Assembly: GCA_949710005.1 (NCBI GenBank) | Contig: OX453277.1 | Span: 1,897,501-1,961,500, forward strand | From: Ricordea florida | Lineage: Eukaryota > Cnidaria > Anthozoa > Corallimorpharia > Ricordeidae | Reading direction: 5' to 3' | DNA length: 64,000 nt | Shown here: piece after piece, positions 22,201 to 31,611 of the stretch | How the letters are laid out: the number at the start of each line of letters is the position of its first letter | Position numbering within the stretch: position 1 is the first letter of the stretch | Program-made: the position numbers and the translations under genes | Notes under the pieces: model-generated | Database searches by the model: none | The model's input: the letters and a program-made list of their open reading frames with translations, nothing else | What the model was told of the DNA's origin: nothing

Positions 22201-24302
22201 TTCCCTTGTTCTCTAAAACCCCTTGGGGAAGGGCTCAATTAAAACCTGCAGTTTGTGGCAGACGTTTGAATTATTACTGCACACAGTTGAAAGCCTCTTG
22301 TTTTTCGGTAGCGCTTGGGACGTAAAGGATACTGAATTTGGTGCAAAGTCATTTAGGGTTGGGAGCAAAGCACTGAGAAGAGTTGTTATTGTTAATGTTA
22401 AGGAAGACTTAGTCCATACACACAGACAAATATACAATCCTGGCCAAAACTATCTGGGACACTAAAGGAATGACCCTCCTCGCGTGCAGTTATGTAAAGT
22501 GTATCAAAATAATAAGCCTGGAAAACATTGTTTGCCGTTTTTTGCTGTTATTGGTCGTTATTATAACCACCCTCCTTCCCCCTAACAATGTTGCTAACCA
22601 CTGTCATCATACATGGCAAAAAATAAACATTGAATGTAGGGGAGGGGGAGATATCACCTTTGGCCGGGATTATAGCTACTGCTTTTCATTTTATTTATGG
22701 ACTTACATAAGTTTACATCTTGCAACTTTAGCTCGTCACAGTTATTAGGATATCTTTATGGCATTGTAGATTTTTAGTTTTAACCAAGGTTTTAAGTAAT
22801 TTTGGAATGATAACATAAATTCTTTTAAATTCTTTTGTCACACGACGTAGTCACTGGATGTTGATCGCGACGTTTCGACTCTTTACTGCCAGTCTTGTCA
22901 CCAGTCTGCCTGACCCTATCGCCTGAAGACTACCAGTAAGTAGTCGAAACTTCGCGATCAACATCCAGTGACAACGTCGTGTGACAGTGGAATTTATATT
23001 GTCATTACATTTTCCACGATCAACAACAACCCATTCCTTAACACAATTTTTCCCCATCAGCTACACAATACCAACTCGTTATTGAGGTTGTAATTATTAT
23101 GAAAGTACAGCTTCTCTTTAAAAAAATTTAATTTCATTTGTGAAACCTAGAAATCAGCTTAAGTACTGTGTTTCCTTGCCTTTAATAGTGAAATGTTGAA
23201 TGGGGTTATAATGTTTGGGGATCATACCGGTCTGCTTTTCACAGGAAATAGCGAAAAACAAAAAGCAATAAGCGTGTCACTGACAAAAGTCAGAATTATG
23301 CTTAGCCTTGTCCAATAATTCTTTTCCTGGTTATCTGTTTAGTTATACGGAGCTGGAACAATGAACAACACGTTGTGTCTTGGAATTTTTGCTGCGCTGG
23401 TGTACTTCAAAAATCTCGAGTGGTACTATTCTGCTGGTAAGTCGCATATACATGCGTGCCTACGTGCGTGCGCGGCAAAACAGTTGCGACCTTGTGTTCC
23501 GTTTCAGTTTTACCTCAGATTGGTTGAAAACGTGGTGCGATAATTTTGACAATATTTTATCGTAGCAATACAAAGGAAAAGCAATTGCGTTGGTTTTTCA
23601 AGACTTACCGAGATGTAGATCAAGTGAATGACCTTCATTCGATTCATTGCTGTTTAATTTTCTTTCCCTCAGAGGTGACTGTGATAATCCTGGTTCAGTG
23701 GGTGGTCGGCATTATTGGATTCCGTTTGACTTATAAGGTGACTTCCTTTATTGCAAAAGTATTCTAAAACTACTATGTATCTCAGTAGCACTAACTACTA
23801 ACTTGGGACACTGGAAAGCACAAATCAAATCATATTAAATCAAATCTAATCAAACGTTGGTTTTTGCGGAGAGGGGAAAATCGGAGTAGAGAAAATCTCT
23901 CGGAGCAGAGAAGAGAACCAAACTCCAGCCCACATGACGCCGGGGCCGGGAATCGAACCCGAGCCACATTGCTGGAAGGCGAGCTCTCTCACCACTGCGC
24001 CAACCCTGCTTCTCAGTATTGTTCAGTTGCTTTCCATTGAATGGTCACAGTGCATGGTTTGATCAACAAATACTGTACTAAAAAGCACAGGATTAAGTAT
24101 TGTCGTGTAGCCTTGTAGCGACTCTTAGTCATCATAATGTAGTCAGGCTTTATTGTCGGTAACGAGAGTTCGGTCTGTATTAACCACATGTTTTCTTGTA
24201 TTTGTCCCGTAGCTATGGACCAGCATCATCGTAGGCTCACTGTACTTTATTTCCATCGGACTTGTTGCTCTTTTGGAAAGTAGCGCTGTAGGCTGGAAGT
24301 AA
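1294..24302 (+). CDS. NCL-type sodium/calcium (cation/calcium) exchanger, 18 coding exons
   Basis: Exons: 1294-1389, 1548-1646, 4455-4524, 5252-5299, 6312-6414, 9616-9751, 11055-11122, 11570-11702, 11951-12003, 12115-12224, 12497-12600, 16098-16130, 18060-18140, 21519-21600, 22040-22155, 23343-23436, 23673-23737, 24213-24302. The sum is 1581 nt, 526 residues, with all phases consistent and GT-AG introns. Residues 1-22 form a signal peptide (MARLLQKACFILFVWFSC...). A short lumenal stretch with two cysteines follows, then hydrophobic segments. Alpha-1 repeat is GGIVLPLLGAVPDSA (about 105-120), followed by SVGMGTLAGST. Alpha-2 repeat is PFYVSFVVTPICSNASEL (about 406-425), then FASKKK and YGAGTMNNTL. 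The loop at about 252-360 ends in an acidic run, EIEEEEEEHEE. This arrangement matches the CaCA-superfamily exchangers called NCL in plants, which move Ca2+ against Na+ or another cation. Plant NCLs carry EF-hands in the loop; none is visible here. Transported ions and membrane are inferred, not shown. It converges on the carboxypeptidase downstream. Confidence 0.93.
3922..4431. mobile_element. Non-autonomous TIR element, CAGTG termini, 6-bp TSD
   Basis: Termini are the inverted pair CAGTGTTGCATCCAG and CTGGATGCAACACTG. The element is flanked on both sides by TTTTTG (3916-3921 and 4432-4437), a perfect 6-bp target duplication. It is 510 bp and has no convincing ORF. It lies in exchanger intron 2 and ends about 23 nt before the first base of exon 3, so the pyrimidine tract of that acceptor lies directly at its edge. 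Confidence 0.75.
4851..5063. mobile_element. piggyBac-like MITE with TTAA duplication
   Basis: About 50-bp inverted repeats share GGGACCTGGGTACTACTCTG and its complement near 5020-5045. The outer ends are TTTGCCCAGCT and AGCTGGGCAAA. Both are bounded by TTAA (4847-4850 and 5064-5067), the target used by piggyBac-type transposons. No ORF inside. It lies in exchanger intron 3. Confidence 0.7.
5390..5714 (-). mobile_element. tRNA-derived SINE, minus orientation
   Basis: On the minus strand, 5714 to about 5640 reads as a tRNA-like head: an A-box-like GCTCAGTTGGCAGAGCA and a B-box-like GAGTTCAAACCTC. A non-tRNA body follows with the phrase GACCCATCTCGCAGC, and then an AT-rich tail. It lies in exchanger intron 4, antisense to the gene, and faces a related copy immediately to the right. 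Confidence 0.7.
5766..6146 (+). mobile_element. tRNA-derived SINE, plus orientation, degenerate
   Basis: The head has CCTCAGTTGTTAGAGCA as A box and GGTTGAAACC as B box. The body shares TCCCATCTCAC and TGTGGGA-type phrases with the minus-strand copy at 5390-5714, so both belong to one family. It ends near an AATAAATAATTACAATTAC tail. The two SINEs are arranged head to head. Confidence 0.6.
7042..7232. repeat. Short inverted-repeat element in exchanger intron 5
   Basis: Ends read GAGGCCCTGTTAGG and the near-complement CCAACAGGGCCTC. The interior repeats GCGAC and GGCGAC motifs. It is MITE-like, but no clean target duplication could be found and the superfamily is not assignable. Confidence 0.45.
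7233..9615. other. Rest of exchanger intron 5, nothing recognised
   Basis: AT-rich intronic DNA. The frames at 7410-7634 (minus), 8047-8253 and 9117-9299 (minus) have no domain signatures and no splice-compatible neighbours. I see no gene or repeat boundary here. Confidence 0.4.
14117..14925 (-). mobile_element. hAT-type element with CAGGG termini, 6-bp TSD, nested
   Basis: Ends are CAGGGCTCGACACTAAC and GTTAGTGTCGAGCCCTG, a perfect 17-bp inverted repeat. ATAATG precedes (14111-14116) and follows (14926-14931) it, a perfect 6-bp duplication. The interior carries subterminal repeats of the type AAATTTACTTTCCA and one transposase remnant on the minus strand. It sits inside the older element at 12851-15048. 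Confidence 0.8.
14287..14724 (-). pseudogene. hAT transposase C-terminal (dimerisation) fragment
   Basis: A 145-codon frame. The diagnostic stretch is ILPLSTACCERDFSVMGKIK followed by SDWRSCL and LDCLMRIRIEGP. This is the C-terminal hAT dimerisation region as found in ZNF862-like and DUF4371-linked proteins. The catalytic core and BED zinc finger are absent, so this is an internal-deletion derivative that cannot move itself. It ends inside the 809-bp element and is framed by that element's inverted repeats. Confidence 0.75.
15060..16097. other. Remainder of exchanger intron 11, nothing recognised
   Basis: AT-rich DNA ending at the acceptor before the 33-nt exon at 16098. The short minus-strand frames at 15143 and 15868 look random. 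Confidence 0.4.
16957..17230. repeat. Inverted-repeat element with internal poly-G run
   Basis: The left end (16957 to about 16993, ending TACCATCCCCCC) and the complement of the right end share about 29 of 37 positions. A 19-base G run at 17181-17199 adjoins the right repeat. MITE-like, in exchanger intron 12, with no confident target duplication. Confidence 0.5.
17314..17372 (-). repeat. Fragment of the TGTCACACGACG repeat family
   Basis: The stretch GTTAAGGAATGGGTTGTT...TTTTGTCACACGACG is the reverse complement of sequence at about 22975-23045. It is therefore a second, truncated copy of the repeat around 22836-23045. Confidence 0.55.
18370..19030 (+). pseudogene. Possible degraded coding remnant interrupted by a foldback
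   Basis: Coding-like stretches lie in different frames: SRFISLTNEELGTGRSHRKG upstream of the foldback at 18621-18881, and SLDSGDDFQSSCRSQQRFF followed by SALNKLLRLL and a stop at about 19030 downstream. The 153-codon frame at 18212-18673 is not the same frame and looks accidental. I do not recognise the protein. It may be a broken retrocopy in exchanger intron 13. Confidence 0.25.
18621..18881. mobile_element. Foldback element flanked by a 14-bp direct repeat
   Basis: Arms at about 18679-18775 and 18785-18881 are near-perfect inverted copies that share AGGGAGGTGCTGACGTTTCG and its complement, separated by a loop of about 9 nt. The flank CTACACGTCAATCA occurs at 18607-18620 and again at 18882-18895. 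A 14-bp duplication is long for a cut-and-paste DNA transposon and suggests target-primed insertion. A single-arm copy lies at 43493-43625. Confidence 0.75.
19573..20257 (+). pseudogene. Unrecognised intronic gene or retrocopy, one frameshift and one stop
   Basis: The open frame begins MRPEEPQATPPTSSSNSFSR and continues through SPRRSLQRSLSNDAF and DSLLEEADDPFQSVTEAKEK to about 19860. The frame then shifts by one. After one in-frame TGA it continues as VRHEEILYTFNALLGDIVDH and ends SSVAQAASK-stop at 20075. AATAAA follows at 20252-20257. Composition on both sides of the shift looks protein-coding and no introns are needed. This fits a decayed retrocopy, or less likely a small gene with a missed intron. 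I do not recognise the family. It lies in exchanger intron 13, sense orientation. Confidence 0.4.
21636..21800 (+). repeat. 116-bp tandem repeat, about 1.5 units (exchanger intron 14)
   Basis: Shows the unit phrases CTGAACAGTTCTGTACTGTG, TGTTTGTTTTACTATAC and ATCTGTGGATCAAACCATGC, the last being a hallmark of the arrays at 52697 and 58905. Same orientation as the 58905 array. Confidence 0.7.
22836..22986. repeat. Foldback element with TGTCACACGACG ends
   Basis: The left arm reads TGTCACACGACG, then CACTGGATGTTGATCGCGA. The right arm is the near-perfect complement ending CGTCGTGTGACA. The central loop spans about 22890-22940. A wider family sequence continues to about 23045 and recurs inverted at 17314. 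It lies in exchanger intron 15. Confidence 0.65.
23780..24014 (-). mobile_element. tRNA-derived SINE (GCAGGGTTGGCGCAGTGG family), minus copy
   Basis: Read on the minus strand it starts GCAGGGTTGGCGCAGTGG (A-box region) with B box GGGTTCGATTCCC, then a body with CGGCGTCATGTGGGC and AAAACCAACGTTTGATT, ending in TTTGATTTGTGCTTTCC. The same order occurs in the plus-strand copy at 31321-31612. Inserted in exchanger intron 17. Confidence 0.8.
24015..24080 (-). repeat. Single partial unit of the 116-bp repeat
   Basis: Contains TTCAGTTGCTTTCCATTGAA, TGGTCACAGTGCATGGTTTG and ATCAACAAATACTGTACT, matching one unit of the 52697-53050 array in the same orientation. Confidence 0.5.
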
Positions 24303-26354
24303 CTTTGGTCCCTTCAAACGATGGATAATAGTTAGTCTATAATTCGTTTTTTCGTTACTAATTAATGAACTTTCTGCGTAAGGGAAGTTAGCTGTAAAAC
24401 ATTTTTGTACCGCGGTTGCATATGTCACTGCCATCAATCCAATGTACATTTAGGACTTAGAAATGAGGACGAGTTTTAACTTGTTCTTTAATGTTATAGC
24501 TGGAATTTAACCTACACTGGGAAACGTTAAAATACCGTCTCAGTATATTTTAAGCGATAGCGCACGATCATTCGTTTGAGTAACCCAGTTTGGGGTTAAT
24601 GTTTTGGCCTTCGATGGCTGATATAGAAACAAATTAATGGCTTAGATAGGATGCATCTAAAGGTTCTCGATGGCACATTTTACAGAGGAGAAATAGCTTA
24701 ACGGAAAACCCGAAATTGTACTCCGTCCTCTGTGGTTCCCAAACACATAAACCACCGAGTGTGAAATTCAATGGCTTAAAAATTATTAAAATAAAAATCG
24801 AGACATGGTCTCAATTCCAGCGGCAACTTGTTTCTTCTTGTGTTTTGAGTGTCTTAACCTTGTATCAAATGAAATACTTGTCGCATGGAAGCCCCATGGA
24901 CACCCGCGGATTTTTTCAAACTTTTAGCGCTCCGGCTACGAGGGAAGGCAATAGCGGCTCAAGAATATTAGCAATGAACTTTCCTAAGCCCCATCCGATT
25001 TTTCCGAGACTCCCACTTAATGCTTGTATAAATTAAATGGCGTTGTAATAAAGGCTGAAATCGCTCAATGACTAAAAGTTATTCAGTGAAACCTGTTTGA
25101 ATTTCGCGCTAATCCTTCAGGAAAGAGCGTCCAAATTTTGCGTATCGTGATTCTGCACTGATCAGAATTTTTGGTTCGCACCGCCGCTGAGGTTGTTTTG
25201 TGAACAGCATACTTGCTTTGAAGGGCCCACAGGGGGCCAAAGGTATAATCAATCAATCAAATCAAAAAACAACGCATTGAATTCAAATTATCGTACGATT
25301 GGTTAATTGTTTTGTTTGACCAATGAGCAATAAAGCTGACGGCCCAGGATTAAACGTTCTATTGGGCGAAACGATATATGGCTGCTCGTCAGGCTCACTC
25401 GTAAAAATTTCCAGGCACACAAAGCTTAAAAGATCTGGACTTTTCTTTCAGCATTTTCCGTCGAAGAATAAATGCATGACAACGTTTTCTGGCAGTTTCA
25501 AACAATGTTTGCTTTTTCATGGTATATTCCAACGTCTTAGGCGCGAGTGATATTTAGCTGTGAACTTGACGAGCTTTGAGAGCTTCTTAACTTCTGACAC
25601 TAAAATGTTACATACCTTCCTTCGATTTTATCTTTCTTAATGGTTTTCTTTCTTCGTACCTTCCTGCTGGATGCATTGCATAACTTTTCCGTGTGTTCAA
25701 AAACGTCCAAAAAGAGGAAAGCTTTCGAGGGAATGCGTTCACGTCCATCTAAATTTCACAAGTCAAAACTTTCTCAACCTCTTACTGAGGAAGGTAATTT
25801 ACGTAGAGTACAATAGAACTAATCTATGAACAGCGAGTAGTTGGCTTAAGTTTGGTTTCATATTGATCAGTCAGGTTGCAAGGGGATTTTAATAACAAAC
25901 GTTTTAATGGCACTGTAGACTTAGCGTTAAAGTATCTTAAGTAAGTACGACTACAGTCAAAAAAGGTTCCGGGGAGCTAGCGAAAGTTGATCTTGGAAAC
26001 TTCAAACAGTATCACTCGACCACTTGTATTTCCTGTGCAGTTTTGGCAAGTAAAACATGAACTATGCCTATTCGAAGAAAAACAAGCTTATCATGGTCAC
26101 AGCTAACTTTTGATATTGGAATACAGGAGCTTAATTCACTTGGCATGGGCCCGGTGATCGCTACTAAACTCTAATTATAATAAGAAGAAAAGCTGAAAAT
26201 TGACTTAATTGCAGAAGTCGTGAGAAGGACGCTATACACGAAAAATGAAAAAAAACTCTACAGGTCAAGAAAAAAGTAAAGGCCCTAGAAGTGCTAACAA
26301 TTTACTGACTTGAAGCAGGGAGAGGTATACATTTGTTAAGAGCTAGGCCACATT
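24303..26354. other. Tail-to-tail spacer between exchanger and carboxypeptidase
   Basis: Holds the 3' UTRs of two convergent genes. A candidate exchanger polyadenylation signal AATAAA lies at 25047-25052. Around 25225-25270 is a repeat tail, AATCAATCAATCAAATC. Frames at 24716-25036 and 25323-25550 show no domains and no codon pattern that I would call coding. Confidence 0.4.
25047..25052 (+). terminator. Candidate poly(A) signal for the exchanger transcript
   Basis: AATAAA, 745 bp past the exchanger stop codon. It is the clearest hexamer I noted downstream, but the true cleavage site is unknown. Confidence 0.3.
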
Positions 26355-29300
26355 TTATCTAACTTGGAACTCGGTATCGATGTTTTGTATCATAGCTTTG
26401 ATTCCTTCAAACGCTTCTTTTGCGGTCGGTAGTATTAGGTGATTTGGTAGAATGAATCCGTTTGTTCCAGTGTCGCGTAACTCCATGGAGAATGTATATT
26501 TCACCTCCAACTTTCCGTACACATAATCTTTGGTTGTTCCTGATTCTGTGTCTGTAGAAGATTCACAAAGATTGGATTACAAAGATTAATTTAATGGACT
26601 TCATATAATGAGTTTAGAGAAGGCACAACCTCGGACAGGTTACATAACTTCAGGTTTACTTCTGATCTATGTGTCACGCAATTTACGAAGAAAGATTTCT
26701 GCAAACACAGCGTAAAAAAATCGCGAACAAAGATAAAATTGCTTTCTAAGTAAATTAATTGCATCGCGAGCGCTTACACGAAGGGCAAACTTGAAAAATC
26801 TTATAACAGGGAAAATGGGTCCCGCGTAAACATGGCAGTTAAAGCCTGTGTTATTTGAAAGGACATCGTGTGGTATAGTTCGATGGAATTTGCTCTACAG
26901 TTGCCTCTTCAGTCCGAGAACATTTTACTGAAACATTTCCGGTTAAACTCTTTTAGAATAATTACACTGAAGCCGGTAACATACATATGACATCGTGCGC
27001 CTGTCCCAGTGAGTATGTGGTGTTGTCTCCTCCAAAGAATTTTATTGCTTCTACTGCTGCTTTACCGACTTTCATCTGTAAAGTGACAAATTTAAACAAA
27101 CTGATCTTGATAGTCCTTCAAGAAAATTAAAGAAAAAAGGGTGAAGTTTTGAGGTTGAATACAAATAAAAAAGTAGGGAAGCATTGCATGCATGTGGCTA
27201 CTGCATATATTAAGTTTATTCGGACCTTTTTGCCACACCTATCATCCTTCCTCGACTTCATTACTTTTACATGTTCTCTTCTGAGTTGAAAAATAAATCG
27301 ATATAAAAGTTACAAAATATGAACTCTAGTGTCTTTCCTTTAGGAATGTCATCCAAATATAGGCCGGCCCCTGTAAATTTGTTGATCCCAGACTGATTTA
27401 CACCACAACTCTTCGCGGTGAGCGAACTGTATTGTGCATTGTGATTGGCTAAATACTAGGCACGCGCTGATTGGCTGCTTCACTCTCACTCATGTTTCGT
27501 TTGACATATTGAGCCCTGCTTTATTTCATATGCAGTAGCCAAAAAAATTGTAGGACTTAACTTAGCGACACTGATCGTAAAAGTAAACTGTTGGTAGGGG
27601 GCATTGGGATTTTCGTTTTTCTGGTTTTTGCTATTTTTAGTTCGGTTCAAGCCGAATTTTTTTGCAGTTTTGCGGTTTCTTATATACCCCAATGCCTCCT
27701 GTGTTGCCGAATGGTCATACTCTACTGTTATCATTTGTATACGAATCGGGCTCTTTTTTAGCCTTCACGCATTTGTCTCCTTGGCCTATTTCCTTAGCTT
27801 ATCCACAGGGAAAATAGGGGCCGCGTGCAAGAATCGAAATGGGAAGTCTGCGGCAGATTATTTTTTATAAAGAATATGGAATAACTTTATTTACCAGTTC
27901 GTCATAATCCTTAACATGTTTGTTTGTGTACCCCCATGGTATCGTCCACACTTGACCATACGAATGAACATCCAGGTAGGCAATTAATCGCTTCTTTTGA
28001 GACTGGAGATACTTGGCTACATTTTGGACTTCCTTTTCCGACATAGCGTGTTTTCCATGGTAGATTTGACTACAAGGATGACTGCTTGCCCCGGGTTCTG
28101 TAAGGAGAGTTGTCAGTTGCTATTTAAAAGTTGATTGTGATCATGGCCAGATAAAATTTTCCGTCCCAATAGGATTTTTCAGCTGATACATTTGGTTGGC
28201 ATACATAATTCGGCAGCATTGAATACAATAATTGAGATAAGTGTAGTTGTGCAGAGAAAGCTTAAAAGGCAGTTTGAAGATGTGACTCACTTCCCCATCC
28301 AAATTCCCAGTTCCGATTGAGGTCCGTTCCAACACACTGTGGGTAGCCTGGATTGGGCCTCCTATTTTTCCTCCAGAGACGATCCTAGTTAAAAAAAGAT
28401 CACAAATCCTTTGTTTGTTATTCTGATGTCTAAAATCGCATTTATGAAGCGCAGTGACAACTATACAAAAAGAAAAAAGTTCCTTACAGAGTAACCATGG
28501 AGCACGAAACGTTCCATTATCAATTACAAATGAGGGATTAGTAATGGTAATAGGACTGAGTGGAGTCCAATTCGGTCTGTAATCTTACAAGTGATAACAA
28601 AAATTGGAAGACCGCGCAGTGGGAGTTCGATTTGTTTATCACGAGTGTGATATGAGTCTTATTAATCATAAGAATTACAATCTCCGAGAAAAGAAGAACC
28701 AAATGCAAGTCATGAAAGAAAATATTGTCATTGTTTCAGGGAAAAAAATTCTCCATTTTGAAGAATACCCCAAATTTAGGAGTCTGTACACTGTTTCTAT
28801 GGTGATTGAAACCAAGGTTGTGATTGGTTAATTGCCTTAAGTTCATATAATCATGGACACCGAGATTGAGTGGAATAATTGTTAAGTGTCCATCATGTGT
28901 TCTCAGTCTCTCTCGGTCGAGGTGGTTTTCGTTGATGGATGCTGACGTAATGAGAAATGGTCTGTAGAAAGGGACTATGGGAAATTGAAAGATGGGGATG
29001 GCTTTTTTCGCGCACAGCTTTATATTTGGCAGGTATATTGATTTTGCCAACATGTGCAAACCGCGGCGAAACCACCATCATTTCGTGTGAAAGGTGTTTC
29101 TAAAAATAACTAAGTCTGTCAAAACGCCCAATCAAGAATCATGATAAAGGAGAACAGCGCTCCTTGTGATAAGCTCCTACCACAATTCATTTGTAGGACT
29201 CTTCAGTTACCTTTTCCCAACTGTACACGTAACCATCTACGTTCACTACCGGCAGAATCGCCAAGTCAACTTTGTCTATCAGCTCTGTCACACTGGCGTC

Positions 29301-31578
29301 TTTGGAAAACTGGTAAACGAGCTATGATAAACAACAGTCGTTCAATTAATCTATTAATTTACTTGTTTATTTATTTATTCACTACTAGCAAAAACATTTT
29401 TTGGAAGAGATGAGAAGATAAACAATGGTTAGACGAAATAGTTGACTTAAGAGAGCTCCCAAAGCACGTCTCTTTTAGACGTCCTTTTGTGATCTGATTG
29501 TTAGAAGGTCTTCAGTCATTTTATGACTTTTCAAATTTCTTCTTGTTGTTAATTTACGCGGAGCAGGGTTACTGTCATATCTTCATTAAGTCGGTGTAAC
29601 GCGCATATGAATACTGATATGGTGCATGGGCAAAAATTTTTTGTATCTATTGTATTATTATTTCACTCAGGGAATTTGCTAACAGGTAGTGATCTTATGG
29701 TTACATGAGACCCACCTTTTTTCAACTGATAGCCTTGGGAAAACGCGCGCTATGATTGGCTTATACGCACGATCCACTTGCCCGTGGGTTGCATGGTGAC
29801 ATCGGATTGTAAAGTTGTGAAGTCTTATGTTGTAAAAGAAAACGCAGCAGCTGTGCAACCATCGAGTTATGGTGCACTTGGGAGGTTTGCTAAGCACTCA
29901 AGAAGCTAGAGATGCTCACAGCTGCTCCTCGAGAATCTCTTACGCCTCTTTCTTGCTTAGCAACCTCCCGTGTGCGTCGATAACTCGATGGTTGCACGCT
30001 GCGCGTTTACCATTTTTTCAGTTGAAACTAGAATGAAGACAGGAGCATTTCAACTAAAGAATCAGGAACTGATGCCATATACCTGATGTATTATGTACAA
30101 ACAAGTGGCAGGAGACACCCACTCTCTGGCGTGAATACCACAGTTGATAAAAACCAAGGGCTTAGTCACTTCTGGGTCAGCCTGGATCTAAAAACAAGAC
30201 ATTCCCACATCAAAGACTATAGTAAGCAAGAACTTAGCGCCGTTCCCTTTATATCAACATAATTTAAGTCTCCAAAATGTATGTTCATTGTCAGACATGT
30301 TATCAGTATTTACCTGTACGAAGTACTGCTCTCTTCCTTCATGAGATTTCCCCAGACTATGCATGCGCACCAGATCTCCCTTTTCGGTGGTCATTTCTTT
30401 GAGGTGAGAGACAATCTAAGAGGAAAACAGCTAAGTTCCCTGCAGTTTCTGTTAGCATTTCGGATTTTTTGTTTTAATTTAATGCTTGTAACTAAATATT
30501 ACTGTCAGGAGAGGGGACTGTGAGCTCAACTTGTCACGGGATAGGGACTCTTCGTCTCTAGAGATAACACGGCGGAGGCGTTTGTATCCCATTAGGTTCA
30601 TGATAATTGTTAGATTGTGATTGTTATGTAGGCTTAGCCTTGATCCAACGAATGTAGAACGACTGCAGCACAATTAAGTGTAGCACGACTTGGTTTTTGA
30701 CATCGATTTACTAGTTGGTCTTCAAAAACAAACCAACAGCCATAATAATAAATTCAAACAGGGTAAATCAAAAGAGCTAAGTTTTGTGCTGTGCACTGAA
30801 ATCATAATATGCTACCTCATTCAGCGGATGATATTTGTCAAACCATGAGATGTCAGACTTTTCTCTAGGCTCGTCATTTTGTTCCTCGATAGCGGTCTGC
30901 AGGTCTGATATAAGAGTCTTGAACGTTATCCCATGACTTCTCAGCAAGTCAGATATATTTCGGAAGGACTTGGATGACAGTTGAAGGTCCACCGCGGTTC
31001 TTTTGGTGCGTGGCAGCGTCCAAAATTCAATCTGAAAATTCAGTGAACAAACACAAATTTTCCAATCAAGCTTAATTTTACCACAGTCCAGTCCGAACCA
31101 GTTTATTTAAGGTTTCCACAAAATCGATGTCAAATCGTTGGTTGGGATTATAAAAGGAGAACAATGATTAAATCGAAGTATTCAGTAGTCATAGTACATG
31201 TGATTTTGTAGCTTGTCCAAATGATAGGAATGACACTATACTATCAATCCTTCTGTATCATTCATTTTATCTGATCAGAATTTTTAATTGCTACTAGAGC
31301 CACTTAAACATCCGCTGTGAGCAGGGTTGGCGCAGTGGCGAGAGCGCGGCTCGCCTTCCACCAATGCGGCCCCGGCGGGTCGATTCTCCGCCTCGGCGTC
31401 ATATGTAGGCCGAGTTTGTTTGTTCTCTGCTCGGCAGAGAGGTTTTTCTCTGGTTACTCTGGTTTTCCCCTCTCCATAAAAACCAACATTCGATTTAGTT
31501 TAATTTGTGCTTTACAATGTCCCCAATTAGTACGACAGTGCTAGATGCAGTCGACACTCAAATAAAGTCCATTATTAA

Positions 31579-31611
<33 letters not shown>

